IMG/VR virus record: IMGVR_UViG_3300048592_000301
Location: 1 to 44,304 of that record
Length of the DNA: 44,304 nt
Reading direction: 5' to 3' (one strand)
Source of the DNA: a virus
Below, one piece after another: positions 32,748-39,225 of the stretch. How positions within the stretch are numbered: position 1 is the stretch's first letter; every line of letters begins with the position of its first letter. The position numbers were made by a program, and so were the translations under genes. The notes under the pieces are model-generated. The model did not search any database and was not told where the DNA came from. It worked only from the letters and a program-made list of their open reading frames with translations.

Positions 32748-33314
32748 CTATTTTTTTAAAAATAAACGTCTGTTAATAATTAAGTAGCCTCCCTTATTAA
32801 AGGCATCATAAATCACTCCGTATGTGTATTTGTTAGTTTCAAACCCGGCCATTAGTCCTAAACTTGGCTTGTTATTCATCCACCCAGGGGCTAAACCTAC
32901 GTTGATTCCTTTTTTTATTCGGGTTTCTGTAATCTTTATTGGTCGATATGAGTAATCTATCTTTAAATCGTTTAATGCGTTTCGTGAAACGGTTGCATGA
33001 TATCGAACCTTTGCAGTATCGTTGAATATTGAATCGAAATATTGTCTTTCTTTTAAGTAATCCTTTACAACAAGGTCGGAATCTTCCTTCGTCATTATTT
33101 CATAAGTGTTATATTCAATTATTTTCTCTTTATAAACTGTTGGATTAGTGAAAGTGTAGGTTTTAATTATCGGCTTTTTATCAAGACTTACTTTAACCGT
33201 AATGTTTTGCGTATTCCCTCCGTTAATCATAAATAGAAGAATAATAACAGCAATTGCGGTAATTATAAGATTTGCAGATATGTTAGTTAGTCTTTCTTTC
33301 ATCGTATGTGGCAA
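32748..33314 (-). CDS. Membrane-anchored protein, spanin-like candidate, 188 aa
   Basis: An N-terminal membrane anchor (about residues 14-32, LIITAIAVIILLFMINGG) is followed by a helical/beta periplasmic region with coiled-coil character (ETRIKKGINV) and a C-terminal beta-barrel-like repeat pattern (NVGLAPGWMNNKPSLGLMAGFETNKYTYGVIYDAF). A proposed job is bridging the inner membrane to the outer membrane during lysis, together with the lipoprotein encoded next (16-base overlap). The start could be Met5. Confidence 0.55.
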   Translation of the reverse strand: MPHTMKERLTNISANLIITAIAVIILLFMINGGNTQNITVKVSLDKKPIIKTYTFTNPTVYKEKIIEYNTYEIMTKEDSDLVVKDYLKERQYFDSIFNDTAKVRYHATVSRNALNDLKIDYSYRPIKITETRIKKGINVGLAPGWMNNKPSLGLMAGFETNKYTYGVIYDAFNKGGYLIINRRLFLKK

Positions 33315-33502
33315 TCTCGATAAAAACTTCCCGAATCTTCATCTCCCGAATTACACTTTTTTTCGGCATCTTGCTTTTTTGCATTAATCGGGTAATCCAT
33401 AACCGAAACATTGCCGGTTGAATAATCAAGCGTTTGACATTCGCAATCGTATCTTTTTGCACAGCTTGTTAGGAAAATTCCTAAAATTAAAACGTATTTC
33501 AT
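33299..33502 (-). CDS. Small lipoprotein, o-spanin candidate, 67 aa
   Basis: The start MKYVLILGIFLTSC is a lipoprotein signal with lipobox LTSC (Cys14 lipidated), placing the mature protein in the outer or inner membrane facing the periplasm. The mature part has four more Cys. A short lipoprotein overlapping a membrane-anchored gene next to an amidase fits the i-spanin/o-spanin pair that fuses the membranes in the last lysis step. Overlaps the amidase gene by four bases. Confidence 0.65.
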   Translation of the reverse strand: MKYVLILGIFLTSCAKRYDCECQTLDYSTGNVSVMDYPINAKKQDAEKKCNSGDEDSGSFYRDCHIR

Positions 33503-33984
33503 AATCCTTTATAGTATATGTTATTTTCATTAATTCCTATTTCTTTGCAGAACAATTGAACATTAAACGAGGGGCAAGCTTTAGTAGCAAAATCGTAATG
33601 CCCAGCAACTTTAATATTCGGATGCGCTGCCACGAATTGACGAATGTAATTTCCTAAAGCGAGTTTTTGCGCCATTGTTCTCGTATCTTTTGCTCGTTTA
33701 CCCGATGAATCTAATCCACCGACATAAACTATATGTCGTGAAATTGAATTCAATCCACTTGCTCCGTTGGTTATTTCTCTCGGCTGAACAATATCGTCAT
33801 TATTATATGGCACTAAATTCTCAAGTGTTCCATCAAGATGAACCATATCTGAATATCCGACTTGCTTCCAACCACGACCTTCGGGTGGTTTTGACGTGTG
33901 CATTTTACGAATCTGAATAGAGGTAATATTTTGCCCCTCCCTTGTCGCTGTACAATGGATTATTAAATAAATTAATTTAGCCAT
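33499..33984 (-). CDS. N-acetylmuramoyl-L-alanine amidase (endolysin)
   Basis: 161 aa Amidase_2 protein. Zinc ligands: His10 in LIIHCTATREG, a second His and Cys in AGHYDFATKACPSF near residues 128-137, with the family's GWKQVGYSDMVHLDG region at 38-52. It cleaves the bond between MurNAc and L-alanine in host peptidoglycan. No signal peptide, so export depends on a holin. It is the enzymatic core of the lysis module 32484-33984. Confidence 0.92.
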   Translation of the reverse strand: MAKLIYLIIHCTATREGQNITSIQIRKMHTSKPPEGRGWKQVGYSDMVHLDGTLENLVPYNNDDIVQPREITNGASGLNSISRHIVYVGGLDSSGKRAKDTRTMAQKLALGNYIRQFVAAHPNIKVAGHYDFATKACPSFNVQLFCKEIGINENNIYYKGL

Positions 33985-34219
33985 TTTTCTTATTCTTATT
34001 GATTTTTGATTTATTTATTTCCCAAAGCCGAATAACAATGGTTTTTCTTGCTGCTTTAAACTGTTCTTTATCTTTTAGTTCGCCGCAATCAATTACCATA
34101 TCTGCAACATTCTCGAATTCAACCATTTCTATTTTATTAAAAATCTTTGTGTTCGATAGGCTTTCAAATATTATCTCCCTTGAGTTTTTTTGCTCGTTTT
34201 TTAAATAAAGGTAAACCAT
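33977..34219 (-). CDS. Hypothetical protein, 80 aa
   Basis: Unknown. Mixed alpha/beta with a basic C-terminal helix (AARKTIVIRLWEINKSKINKNKK). It overlaps the amidase gene by eight bases and has a promoter box four bases upstream of its ATG, so it starts the late lysis operon. A regulator or antiholin-like function is conceivable but unsupported. Confidence 0.6.
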   Translation of the reverse strand: MVYLYLKNEQKNSREIIFESLSNTKIFNKIEMVEFENVADMVIDCGELKDKEQFKAARKTIVIRLWEINKSKINKNKKNG

Positions 34220-34223
34220 TATA

Positions 34224-34231
34224 CAAATTTA
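34224..34231 (-). promoter_or_regulatory. -7 box TAAATTTG four bases before ATG (34219)
   Basis: Minus strand TAAATTTG, then TATA, then ATG. It overlaps the last codons of the HTH gene. Fifth example of the same four-base spacing. Confidence 0.55.
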
Positions 34232-34549
34232 AAAAACAATTCGATTATTTGCATCCATTCCCGGAAATACCGATAAAAGTACAGAATACTCATGTTTGCT
34301 CGCTGATTCGCCCTTTGCAAGTCTTTCGGCTAAATTAATTAATCGGGCTTCTGTATTTTCCACAATCATTATCGCATCATTTATAGGGCTTTTTAAGGCG
34401 GTTGCATCTTCGAGTTTATAAACCACATAATTTATATGCCACCAGCTTACACCTGTTTTTTCGGAAATCTCCTTTTTAGAAACGCCTTTTAAATAAAGAA
34501 GAACGATTTGCTCTTTTTTCTCGATGCTTATTTGTTGATGTATTTTCAT
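34229..34549 (-). CDS. Helix-turn-helix DNA-binding protein, 106 aa
   Basis: Residues ~10-45 (KKEQIVLLYLKGVSKKEISEKTGVSWWHINYVVYKL) form a clear helix-turn-helix of the Hin/transposase type, followed by a helical tail that may dimerise. Candidate regulator of late or lysis genes. It overlaps the 61-aa leader-fused gene by four bases. Confidence 0.75.
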   Translation of the reverse strand: MKIHQQISIEKKEQIVLLYLKGVSKKEISEKTGVSWWHINYVVYKLEDATALKSPINDAIMIVENTEARLINLAERLAKGESASKHEYSVLLSVFPGMDANNRIVF

Positions 34550-34731
34550 TCTATTATATTTTTAATTCCTTTGCAAAGCTTACCTATCCACTCTCCTGAA
34601 TATTCGGGAAAGAATACAAGGGTTACTAAGGTAACTATAACCACTAACAAAGTTAGTATCTGCGTGGTGTAGTATAGGGTTATGTATGTTCTTTTGAACA
34701 TTTGTACATTATTTTGCACTTCTTTACTCAT
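34546..34731 (-). CDS. Leader-fused membrane protein, 61 aa
   Basis: Its first 12 residues, MSKEVQNNVQMF, are identical to those of the HTH protein at 43902-44141, because both start inside copies of the 79-bp array leader. After that it is unrelated: a membrane span (residues ~22-45, TQILTLLVVIVTLVTLVFF) and a basic end. It lies directly downstream of array B in the transcription direction. The shared N-terminus looks like a by-product, or purpose, of leader duplication. Confidence 0.7.
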   Translation of the reverse strand: MSKEVQNNVQMFKRTYITLYYTTQILTLLVVIVTLVTLVFFPEYSGEWIGKLCKGIKNIIE

Positions 34732-34768
34732 AACTTATTGATTGTTAATTATGGCGTGTATACTGTAG
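34690..34768 (+). other. attI-like leader of array B
   Basis: Matches the array A leader at 73 of 79 bases and ends at the G of core box GTTACCAGC (34768-34776). The GGCTTATA half-palindrome of leader A is changed to GGCGTGTA here. The minus strand encodes MSKEVQNNVQMF. Confidence 0.65.
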
Positions 34769-34792
34769 TTACCAGCAATGCCACCGACACCG

Positions 34793-35503
34793 CTAAAACA
34801 AACGTAATTGTGATTTAAAGTCATTAAAACGCTTTTCTTGTTTCTCATAATATTCTTGGTCTATTTCAAATCCCACAAAGTTAAACCCGCCTTTATACGC
34901 TGCTATTCTACTACTTCCGCTTCCTAAATGAGTATCTAAAATCAAATCATTTGGCTTTGCGTAATTTTGTAAAATCCAATCGTAAATATTTATATGCTTT
35001 TGGCAAGGATGTATTTTGCCTTTAAATGTATAATCAACTTTCAATTTGCCGTCAAATCCATTCATATTCCCAATATCTGAAAACCGTATCATTTTACATT
35101 TGCCATCAAAAGAAGTCCATGCCAATTCAAATTCATCAAACTCTCGTTTCCCTAAATATCCAGCTTTTATAACTGATTTGTCCCAGCATATCCATTGGCG
35201 TTTTATTGGCAAATTAAAGTAGTTTCCACCCCACACAATTTGATTTTTAGACACTCTAAATAACTGCTCCCAATATTCGTCTGTTGGTCTTTCTTTGTCC
35301 CATTCAGCTATTTCAATCCCATAAGGCGGATCAACAATCGCCAAATCAAAGTGGTTATCTGCATAGCGTTTTAATGCCTTTACACAATCTTCCAAATAAA
35401 CCTCCGATGAAGGCACTGCTGGTAACACTGTATAACCGTCAATGGCGGGGTTCGTGCTTAATCCAGCGTTTGTGCTTTCTATTATGTTTTGTTCTTTATT
35501 CAT
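34793..35503 (-). CDS. DNA methyltransferase, N4/N6 class (cassette C7)
   Basis: 236 aa. Catalytic DPPYG in AIVDPPYGIEIAEWD (about residues 55-69), then WGGNYFNLP, and the C-terminal SAM-binding DTHLGSGSSRIAAYKGG plus VGFEIDQEYYE, giving motif order IV...I of beta-class amino methyltransferases. It methylates adenine or cytosine amino groups, probably against restriction. The N-terminal ~28 residues (TNPAIDGYTVLPAVPS) are encoded by the left arm of attC-like site S7; the ATG lies in its loop, so translation begins inside the recombination site. Confidence 0.88.
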   Translation of the reverse strand: MNKEQNIIESTNAGLSTNPAIDGYTVLPAVPSSEVYLEDCVKALKRYADNHFDLAIVDPPYGIEIAEWDKERPTDEYWEQLFRVSKNQIVWGGNYFNLPIKRQWICWDKSVIKAGYLGKREFDEFELAWTSFDGKCKMIRFSDIGNMNGFDGKLKVDYTFKGKIHPCQKHINIYDWILQNYAKPNDLILDTHLGSGSSRIAAYKGGFNFVGFEIDQEYYEKQEKRFNDFKSQLRLF

Positions 35504-35554
35504 ACTTTTTGCTTTTTAATCCGCCACTGCGGTTATACTTTTACGTTAGGCGTA
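35412..35554 (+). repeat. attC-like site S7 (cassette C7)
   Basis: The left box GCTGGTAAC (35418-35426) is the exact reverse complement of the C7 start GTTACCAGC; the match extends imperfectly to 15 bases. GTATAACCG plus AATGGCGG pair with CCGCCACT and CGGTTATAC. The right spacer TTTTAC leads to GTTAGGC (35545-35551). It overlaps the 5' end of the methylase gene. Confidence 0.8.
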
Positions 35555-35557
35555 ATG

Positions 35558-36385
35558 TTAGAACAGCGTTTCCGACAGACGTTTGACTGAAATATCATAA
35601 TATGCTTTTTCTTTTTCTATGCCTATAAATTGACGGTTTAACATTTGACAAGCTAAACCAGTTGTATTTGAACCCATACAATTATCTAACACTATATCAT
35701 CTTCATTTGAGTAGGTAGAAACTAAATACTCTAATAATGATAAAGGCTTTTGAGTTGGATGTAATCTAATTCCATTACAGTTTGGTACTCCTTTAAAAAA
35801 CTGTACACTTTCAGGGTATTTACCTCTTTTTAGTTCAATACCTTGCTCTCCTGCAAAAGATAAACCACCATTTATACTATTAGTACTTTTTTCTAATTGT
35901 TTACTCCTATTTACCATTTCTCCATCTTTAAACCTTTTTTTAGTGCTATCCGAATACTCTTGAAATATTGGATTGTAAGTAGGTTTATTTTTGTAAAAAA
36001 CTAAAATATTTTCGTGTCGCTTCATTGGTTGAATTTTTGAAGTTGCAAAACCACCCCCAGTATTTTTGTGCCAAATAATTTCATACCTAAATAACTTTCT
36101 ATTGCTATTTATTAAATCGGTTGTAAATGGTTGTGAAGCAAACAAAACTATTGCACCATTTTTATTTATTATTCTCTCGTATTCGTTCCACAATTTATCC
36201 AAAGGCAAAACACTATCCCATTTACAAGCGGTTGTTCCGTAAGGCAAATCACAAAGGATTAAATCAACACTTTCACTTTCTATATTTGAAAGTATATTGA
36301 AACAATCATCGTGGAACAAAACACTACGCCTAACAATGGTTTTGCAATAGTGGGGCATCTGTGCTATATTTAAACTTTTCTGCAT
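35558..36385 (-). CDS. Site-specific DNA methyltransferase, N4/N6 class (cassette C8)
   Basis: 275 aa. Catalytic LILCDLPYGTTACKWD (about residues 41-56, DLPYG form of DPPY), RRHENILVFYK-like region (KRHENILVFYKNKP), and C-terminal motif I DNCMGSNTTGLACQML followed by FIGIEKEKAYYD. The sequence RLHPTQKPLSLLEYLV is typical of beta-class phage enzymes. The first ~20 codons overlap the left arm of site S8; an alternative start is at 36358 (MPHYCK). Next to the C7 methylase, giving two tandem methylases of the same class but little similarity, so probably different target sites. Confidence 0.88.
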   Translation of the reverse strand: MQKSLNIAQMPHYCKTIVRRSVLFHDDCFNILSNIESESVDLILCDLPYGTTACKWDSVLPLDKLWNEYERIINKNGAIVLFASQPFTTDLINSNRKLFRYEIIWHKNTGGGFATSKIQPMKRHENILVFYKNKPTYNPIFQEYSDSTKKRFKDGEMVNRSKQLEKSTNSINGGLSFAGEQGIELKRGKYPESVQFFKGVPNCNGIRLHPTQKPLSLLEYLVSTYSNEDDIVLDNCMGSNTTGLACQMLNRQFIGIEKEKAYYDISVKRLSETLF

Positions 36386-36461
36386 CTATTTAACTTTTGT
36401 AATTAATTGAACATTTGTACTTTGAAGCCCCACCATCGCAAAGCCCCGAAACGTTAGCTGT
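36325..36461 (+). repeat. attC-like site S8 (cassette C8)
   Basis: The left box TACGCCTAAC (36325-36334) is the exact reverse complement of the C8 start GTTAGGCGTA (35545-35554). The stem TTTTGCAATAGTGGGGC (36340-36356) pairs with GCCCCACCATCGCAAAG (36427-36443), with mismatches. The loop holds GAACATTTGTAC. The right box is GTTAGCTGT (36453-36461). Confidence 0.78.
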
Positions 36462-36500
36462 AATTTGTTTTATTTAAAATTAAAAGCCTACGCACAAAAA

Positions 36501-36650
36501 TTACTCCTGTAAATCAATAATCACCGTTTTATAAACGCTAACCTTCGCAATTAAAGGTAGTGCTTGTTGTGCTGTCATTGTTTCAATTTGTTTTTTCATC
36601 TTCTTGATGTAGCGTTTATATTTTTCTATCAATTCTTCATTTCGTGTCAT
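36501..36650 (-). CDS. Small helical protein, 49 aa (cassette C9)
   Basis: An open frame of 49 codons with a plausible composition: Lys/Glu-rich amphipathic helix (ELIEKYKRYIKKMKKQIETM) and a short hydrophobic end. It follows the 63-aa gene closely. It may be a cytoplasmic coiled coil; function unknown. Confidence 0.45.
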   Translation of the reverse strand: MTRNEELIEKYKRYIKKMKKQIETMTAQQALPLIAKVSVYKTVIIDLQE

Positions 36651-36668
36651 AACCGTAATTTTTACTTA

Positions 36669-36860
36669 TTACTCTAATAAATATTCTATTTTCACTTGTT
36701 CTTCTAATATAATTTTGGATGCAAATTTTGCGCTCCGTATGTTTTTAGCATAAGAAACTAACGCTTCATTATTTTTCTCAATCTGCGAAATATAAGCATC
36801 TCTGTTTTCCAATAAGGATTTTAAATGATTTATTTCATCTAAACATTGTTGTTTTTTCAT
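36669..36860 (-). CDS. Hypothetical coiled-coil protein, 63 aa (cassette C9)
   Basis: Leucine/lysine-rich helix from residue 5 to 35 (LDEINHLKSLLENRDAYISQIEKNNE) suggests dimerisation. It ends in a short charged strand. It overlaps the zinc-ribbon gene upstream by four bases (ATGA), and the 49-aa frame follows, so C9 carries three or four linked tiny genes. Function unknown. Confidence 0.55.
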   Translation of the reverse strand: MKKQQCLDEINHLKSLLENRDAYISQIEKNNEALVSYAKNIRSAKFASKIILEEQVKIEYLLE

Positions 36861-37090
36861 AGTTTTTTTGTTTTAAAGTTTTCAAATGAGATTGCATCAC
36901 TCAAAGTTGTAGTAAATCCTTTTTTACATTCTTCGCATTTATACACATATTGGTTGCCACTTACAACTTTGTTTTTACTTGCAACAATATATTTTCTCAT
37001 TGGTGTAGTTACCTCAATTTTCTTGTTTCCACAAAAAGGGCAACCACCAAATGTTTTTAATTCTTCTAATATTCGTTTATCTATTTTCAT
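36857..37090 (-). CDS. Zinc-ribbon protein, Lar-like, 77 aa (cassette C9)
   Basis: CPFCG (about residues 17-21) and CEECKKG (about 52-58) make a four-cysteine zinc ribbon, the layout of Lar-like restriction-alleviation proteins and small phage transcription or DNA adapters. A Lar-like anti-restriction role would suit a cassette array rich in methylases but is inferred only from the ribbon. An upstream start at 37144 would read through the left box of site S9 and is less likely. Confidence 0.6.
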   Translation of the reverse strand: MKIDKRILEELKTFGGCPFCGNKKIEVTTPMRKYIVASKNKVVSGNQYVYKCEECKKGFTTTLSDAISFENFKTKKL

Positions 37091-37142
37091 CTCTTTTTTA
37101 ATTTTAAATAAAACAAACTTGCCTACACACCATCCAACACAC

Positions 37143-37276
37143 ACAGCTAACAGCAGATAAGAGCAAAAAAAGTAACCAGCCCTATAATAACCGCACCGTA
37201 TAACGTGAGTCTAAACCCTATAAAATCATCATTGTCTTCCATCTTTTTCTGCTCTTATCTGCAAAACGTTATGCTC
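37143..37276 (+). repeat. attC-like site S9 (cassette C9)
   Basis: The left box ACAGCTAAC (37143-37151) is the exact reverse complement of the C9 start GTTAGCTGT (36453-36461). After one A, a perfect 13-bp stem GCAGATAAGAGCA (37153-37165) with TGCTCTTATCTGC (37250-37262), then AAAAC and the right box GTTATGC (37268-37274). The loop encodes a 31-aa membrane peptide on the minus strand. Confidence 0.85.
37147..37242 (-). CDS. Possible 31-aa membrane peptide inside attC loop
   Basis: A short frame wholly inside S9: an acidic start (MEDNDDFIGFRL) and a single membrane span (LYGAVIIGLVTFFALICC). It would add a single-pass toxin-like or envelope peptide to cassette C9. No codon or promoter evidence confirms translation, and its end coincides with the stem, so chance is possible. 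Confidence 0.3.
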   Translation of the reverse strand: MEDNDDFIGFRLTLYGAVIIGLVTFFALICC

Positions 37277-37505
37277 CATTCTGTGAACGGTCAATTATCC
37301 ATATACCAAATATCAACACCGAATTGGTGGCTATTATTTTAATCATTGTTTGTGTATCAAACCAAATCAATCCTATCAATAATGGTATGTACATCATAAA
37401 TAAAAAGCCACCAATCGTCTGCACCCAATCAATGAATGAGTAAGAACGGCAGCTAACAAAGTATTGGCGTAATGCCTTTATACTTTCAATTAAACTTTTT
37501 TTCAT
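37269..37505 (-). CDS. Two-span membrane protein, 78 aa (cassette C10)
   Basis: Two hydrophobic spans (residues ~28-48, VQTIGGFLFMMYIPLLIGLIW; ~53-70, MIKIIATNSVLIFGIWII) after a basic amphipathic start. Residues ~9-23 (IKALRQYFVSCRSYS) are encoded by the left arm of site S10, and the ATG lies in its loop. The TAA stop is the GTTA core of the preceding boundary (37268-37271). A superinfection-exclusion or holin-like role is possible. Confidence 0.55.
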   Translation of the reverse strand: MKKSLIESIKALRQYFVSCRSYSFIDWVQTIGGFLFMMYIPLLIGLIWFDTQTMIKIIATNSVLIFGIWIIDRSQNGA

Positions 37506-37573
37506 AATTTCAAATTTTGTATTTCAATTAAACTTTTCGTTAGGCACTACGCCAATACTCGACCGTTATAACC
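37451..37573 (+). repeat. attC-like site S10 (cassette C10)
   Basis: AGCTAAC (37451-37457), spacer AAA, then GTATTGGCGTAATGCC (37461-37476) pairing with GGCACTACGCCAATAC (37543-37558), spacer TCGACC and right box GTTATAACC (37565-37573). The left box does not complement the C10 start GTTATGCTC (37268), one of three such failures; a relic GTTAGGC also lies in the loop at 37539-37545. Confidence 0.72.
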
Positions 37574-37652
37574 AATAGGGGTGGACTGCTCCGAATTAAC
37601 TTTATCGTTCAAAAAATTAAAACAAAAAAGCCCACCCACAATGATTAAATGA

Positions 37653-38423
37653 TTATTGAACGTTCTTAAAAAATGTTGGTGAACTTCCGTAAAGCGGTGT
37701 TTTACCATCCCATTTCTCAATGAATTGTTGCTGAATTAGCATAGGAGTAAGTGATTGCTGCTTTAACTCATTAGCTTTCTTTTCTGCCTCTGCTTGAACA
37801 ATCATTTTCTTTGCTTGTGCTTCAACTAATCGCAATTCATTTTCCACTTTCATAGCTTCTTGAACCGCTTTGTTTTTTGAATTTACTGCATCTACAATAG
37901 TTTGCGGATATTGTAAGCCGCTTGTAAGTTGTTCAAGTTTAAATCCCTCTTTGTCCAATACCTCTGAAAGTGTTTTTTGAACATCGTTTTCAAACTTTTC
38001 TCTATTACTTACAATTTCATCAGTAGTGTATTTGTTCATCTGTAATCTGAACGCATCTTTTACATAGTTCAAAATTGTGGTTTTGCTAACTTCCTCTAAA
38101 TTCTTTCTGTATTTAGTAAAAATCTTTGGGGAGTTTCCAGATACAATATTGAAGGAAAGTGTAGGGTCAACAGAAAAGCTGCTTCCATCTTTTGCATTTA
38201 CTCCGAATGCTTCATAATCCACGGTTTGAACGAATGTGGCGTATTGTTCTACATCTTCTGTCCAAGGGTTATACCATACACGCCCAGTTACAAGTGATAC
38301 ATCTTGAACACCTTTGTCCGTTCCGTATTGTTTGATTAAAATACCCTCGTGTCCTGCATCAATTCTTGTGCAGCTTGCTAATGTGGCTAATGCCAATCCG
38401 AATAATACAATTTGCTTTTTCAT
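37653..38423 (-). CDS. SPFH/prohibitin-like lipoprotein (cassette C11)
   Basis: 256 aa. Lipobox LATLASC (Cys18 lipidated), then GHEGILIKQYGTDKGVQ and a beta-rich band-7 (SPFH) domain (residues ~25-125) ending in a long coiled coil (residues ~175-240, VQEAMKVENELRLVEAQAKKMIVQAEAEKK). Prohibitin-like proteins form rings on membranes and regulate proteases or host envelope processes. Phage copies occur in Bacteroidetes phages but their role is unclear; in a cassette, superinfection exclusion or envelope protection is a natural guess. It overlaps the 66-aa membrane gene by four bases. Confidence 0.82.
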   Translation of the reverse strand: MKKQIVLFGLALATLASCTRIDAGHEGILIKQYGTDKGVQDVSLVTGRVWYNPWTEDVEQYATFVQTVDYEAFGVNAKDGSSFSVDPTLSFNIVSGNSPKIFTKYRKNLEEVSKTTILNYVKDAFRLQMNKYTTDEIVSNREKFENDVQKTLSEVLDKEGFKLEQLTSGLQYPQTIVDAVNSKNKAVQEAMKVENELRLVEAQAKKMIVQAEAEKKANELKQQSLTPMLIQQQFIEKWDGKTPLYGSSPTFFKNVQ

Positions 38424-38620
38424 TTTGTTCTTTGTTTAAATTGTTTTTGAATTAATTTGATTAAATAAAGGTTGCCTACTAAAGCAGCACAAACAAGTGT
38501 TACACCTGCTATTACTGCCATATCAGAAGGTTGCCGCAACAATTCTGCAATCCAACTGAATAACATTATTTCAACCAACAGAATAATTGGTGAAATGAAA
38601 AGAATGATTTTTTTTCCCAT
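38420..38620 (-). CDS. Two-span membrane protein, 66 aa (cassette C11)
   Basis: Two spans (residues ~4-26, KIILFISPIILLVEIMLFSWI; ~34-56, MAVIAGVTLVCAALVGNLYLI) and a basic tail. It is translated just before the SPFH lipoprotein, with a four-base ATGA overlap, so the two are likely a functional unit. Partner membrane proteins are common next to SPFH genes in bacteria. Confidence 0.65.
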   Translation of the reverse strand: MGKKIILFISPIILLVEIMLFSWIAELLRQPSDMAVIAGVTLVCAALVGNLYLIKLIQKQFKQRTK

Positions 38621-38685
38621 CGCTTTTTTTGTTTTAATTTTTTGTTTCGTTCTCCGATTAAAATTACTATTGAAAAATCCCTACT

Positions 38686-38821
38686 GGTTATAACAGCACC
38701 TAACCAAAAGCGGGGGTTCTCTGCCTCGTAAAAACATTTGTGGTATATTGAAATTCATTGCTTCGTATTAAATTTTGTGGTACAAATCCCCGCCTTCGGT
38801 TAGCTGCAAAACGTTGCCAGC
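38686..38821 (+). repeat. attC-like site S12 (cassette C11)
   Basis: The left box GGTTATAAC (38686-38694) is the exact reverse complement of the C11 start GTTATAACC (37565-37573). After A, GCACCTAACC (38696-38705) pairs with GGTTAGCTGC (38798-38807) with one mismatch, then AAAAC and GTTGCCAGC (38813-38821). The loop shares AACATTTGT with S1 and S8, and GCGGGG pairs with CCCCGC inside it. Confidence 0.8.
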
Positions 38822-38825
38822 AATA

Positions 38826-39152
38826 CTACCGAAGTAGCTTAACGAAAAACGGCATTGTGTTCTTTGTATTCCAAGCATCAATAATATCCCCGTTTTCGGC
38901 TTTTAGTTTTGTTTCATTATTATCTTTTATTACAATATATCTGTGTCCGTACTTTAAACATTCACTACCAAATCCACCAAAGGCGCAAACTAAAATATCG
39001 CCATATTCAACATCTGTGTTCCAGTTGCCGTTTTTATCATATTTCGGGTGTTCGTGAATAAATCCTCGTATTTTTAAACCCGTACTGCCACTAACAACAG
39101 GTATATTTAATGCCTGTACTTCTGCGGTTTTTAAGTTTTCTGCTTCTTTCAT
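38826..39152 (-). CDS. Hypothetical protein, 108 aa (cassette C12)
   Basis: Beta-rich protein (GLKIRGFIHEHPKYDKNG; YRHIYIVIKDN-like GHRYIVIKDNNETKLKAENG) resembling a small peptidase-fold or SH3-like domain (YGDILVCAFGGFG). The first ~18 residues are encoded by the arm of S13, and the start lies in its loop. Function not recognised; a LexA/S24-type lid was considered because of the DILVC motif, but no catalytic Ser/Lys pair is clear. Confidence 0.55.
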   Translation of the reverse strand: MKEAENLKTAEVQALNIPVVSGSTGLKIRGFIHEHPKYDKNGNWNTDVEYGDILVCAFGGFGSECLKYGHRYIVIKDNNETKLKAENGDIIDAWNTKNTMPFFVKLLR

Positions 39153-39222
39153 AATTTCTACTATTTTGATAAGTTTGTACTATTAAGTCAGGCACTAAAA
39201 TATACCTGCGTAACGTTAGCGG
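39086..39222 (+). repeat. attC-like site S13 (cassette C12)
   Basis: CACTAAC (39089-39095), AA, CAGGTATATTTAATGCCTG (39098-39116) pairing with CAGGCACTAAAATATACCTG (39189-39208), CGTAAC, and right box GTTAGCGG (39215-39222). The left box does not complement the C12 start GTTGCCAGC, so this junction may be a hybrid. Confidence 0.72.
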
Positions 39223-39225
39223 TAA

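Noticed and set aside
37561-37640. Possible extra attC-like site (AATAGGGGTGG with CCCACCCACAATG)
   Set aside because: The arms pair only partly and no right-hand GTTRRRY box follows; treated as the start of cassette C11.
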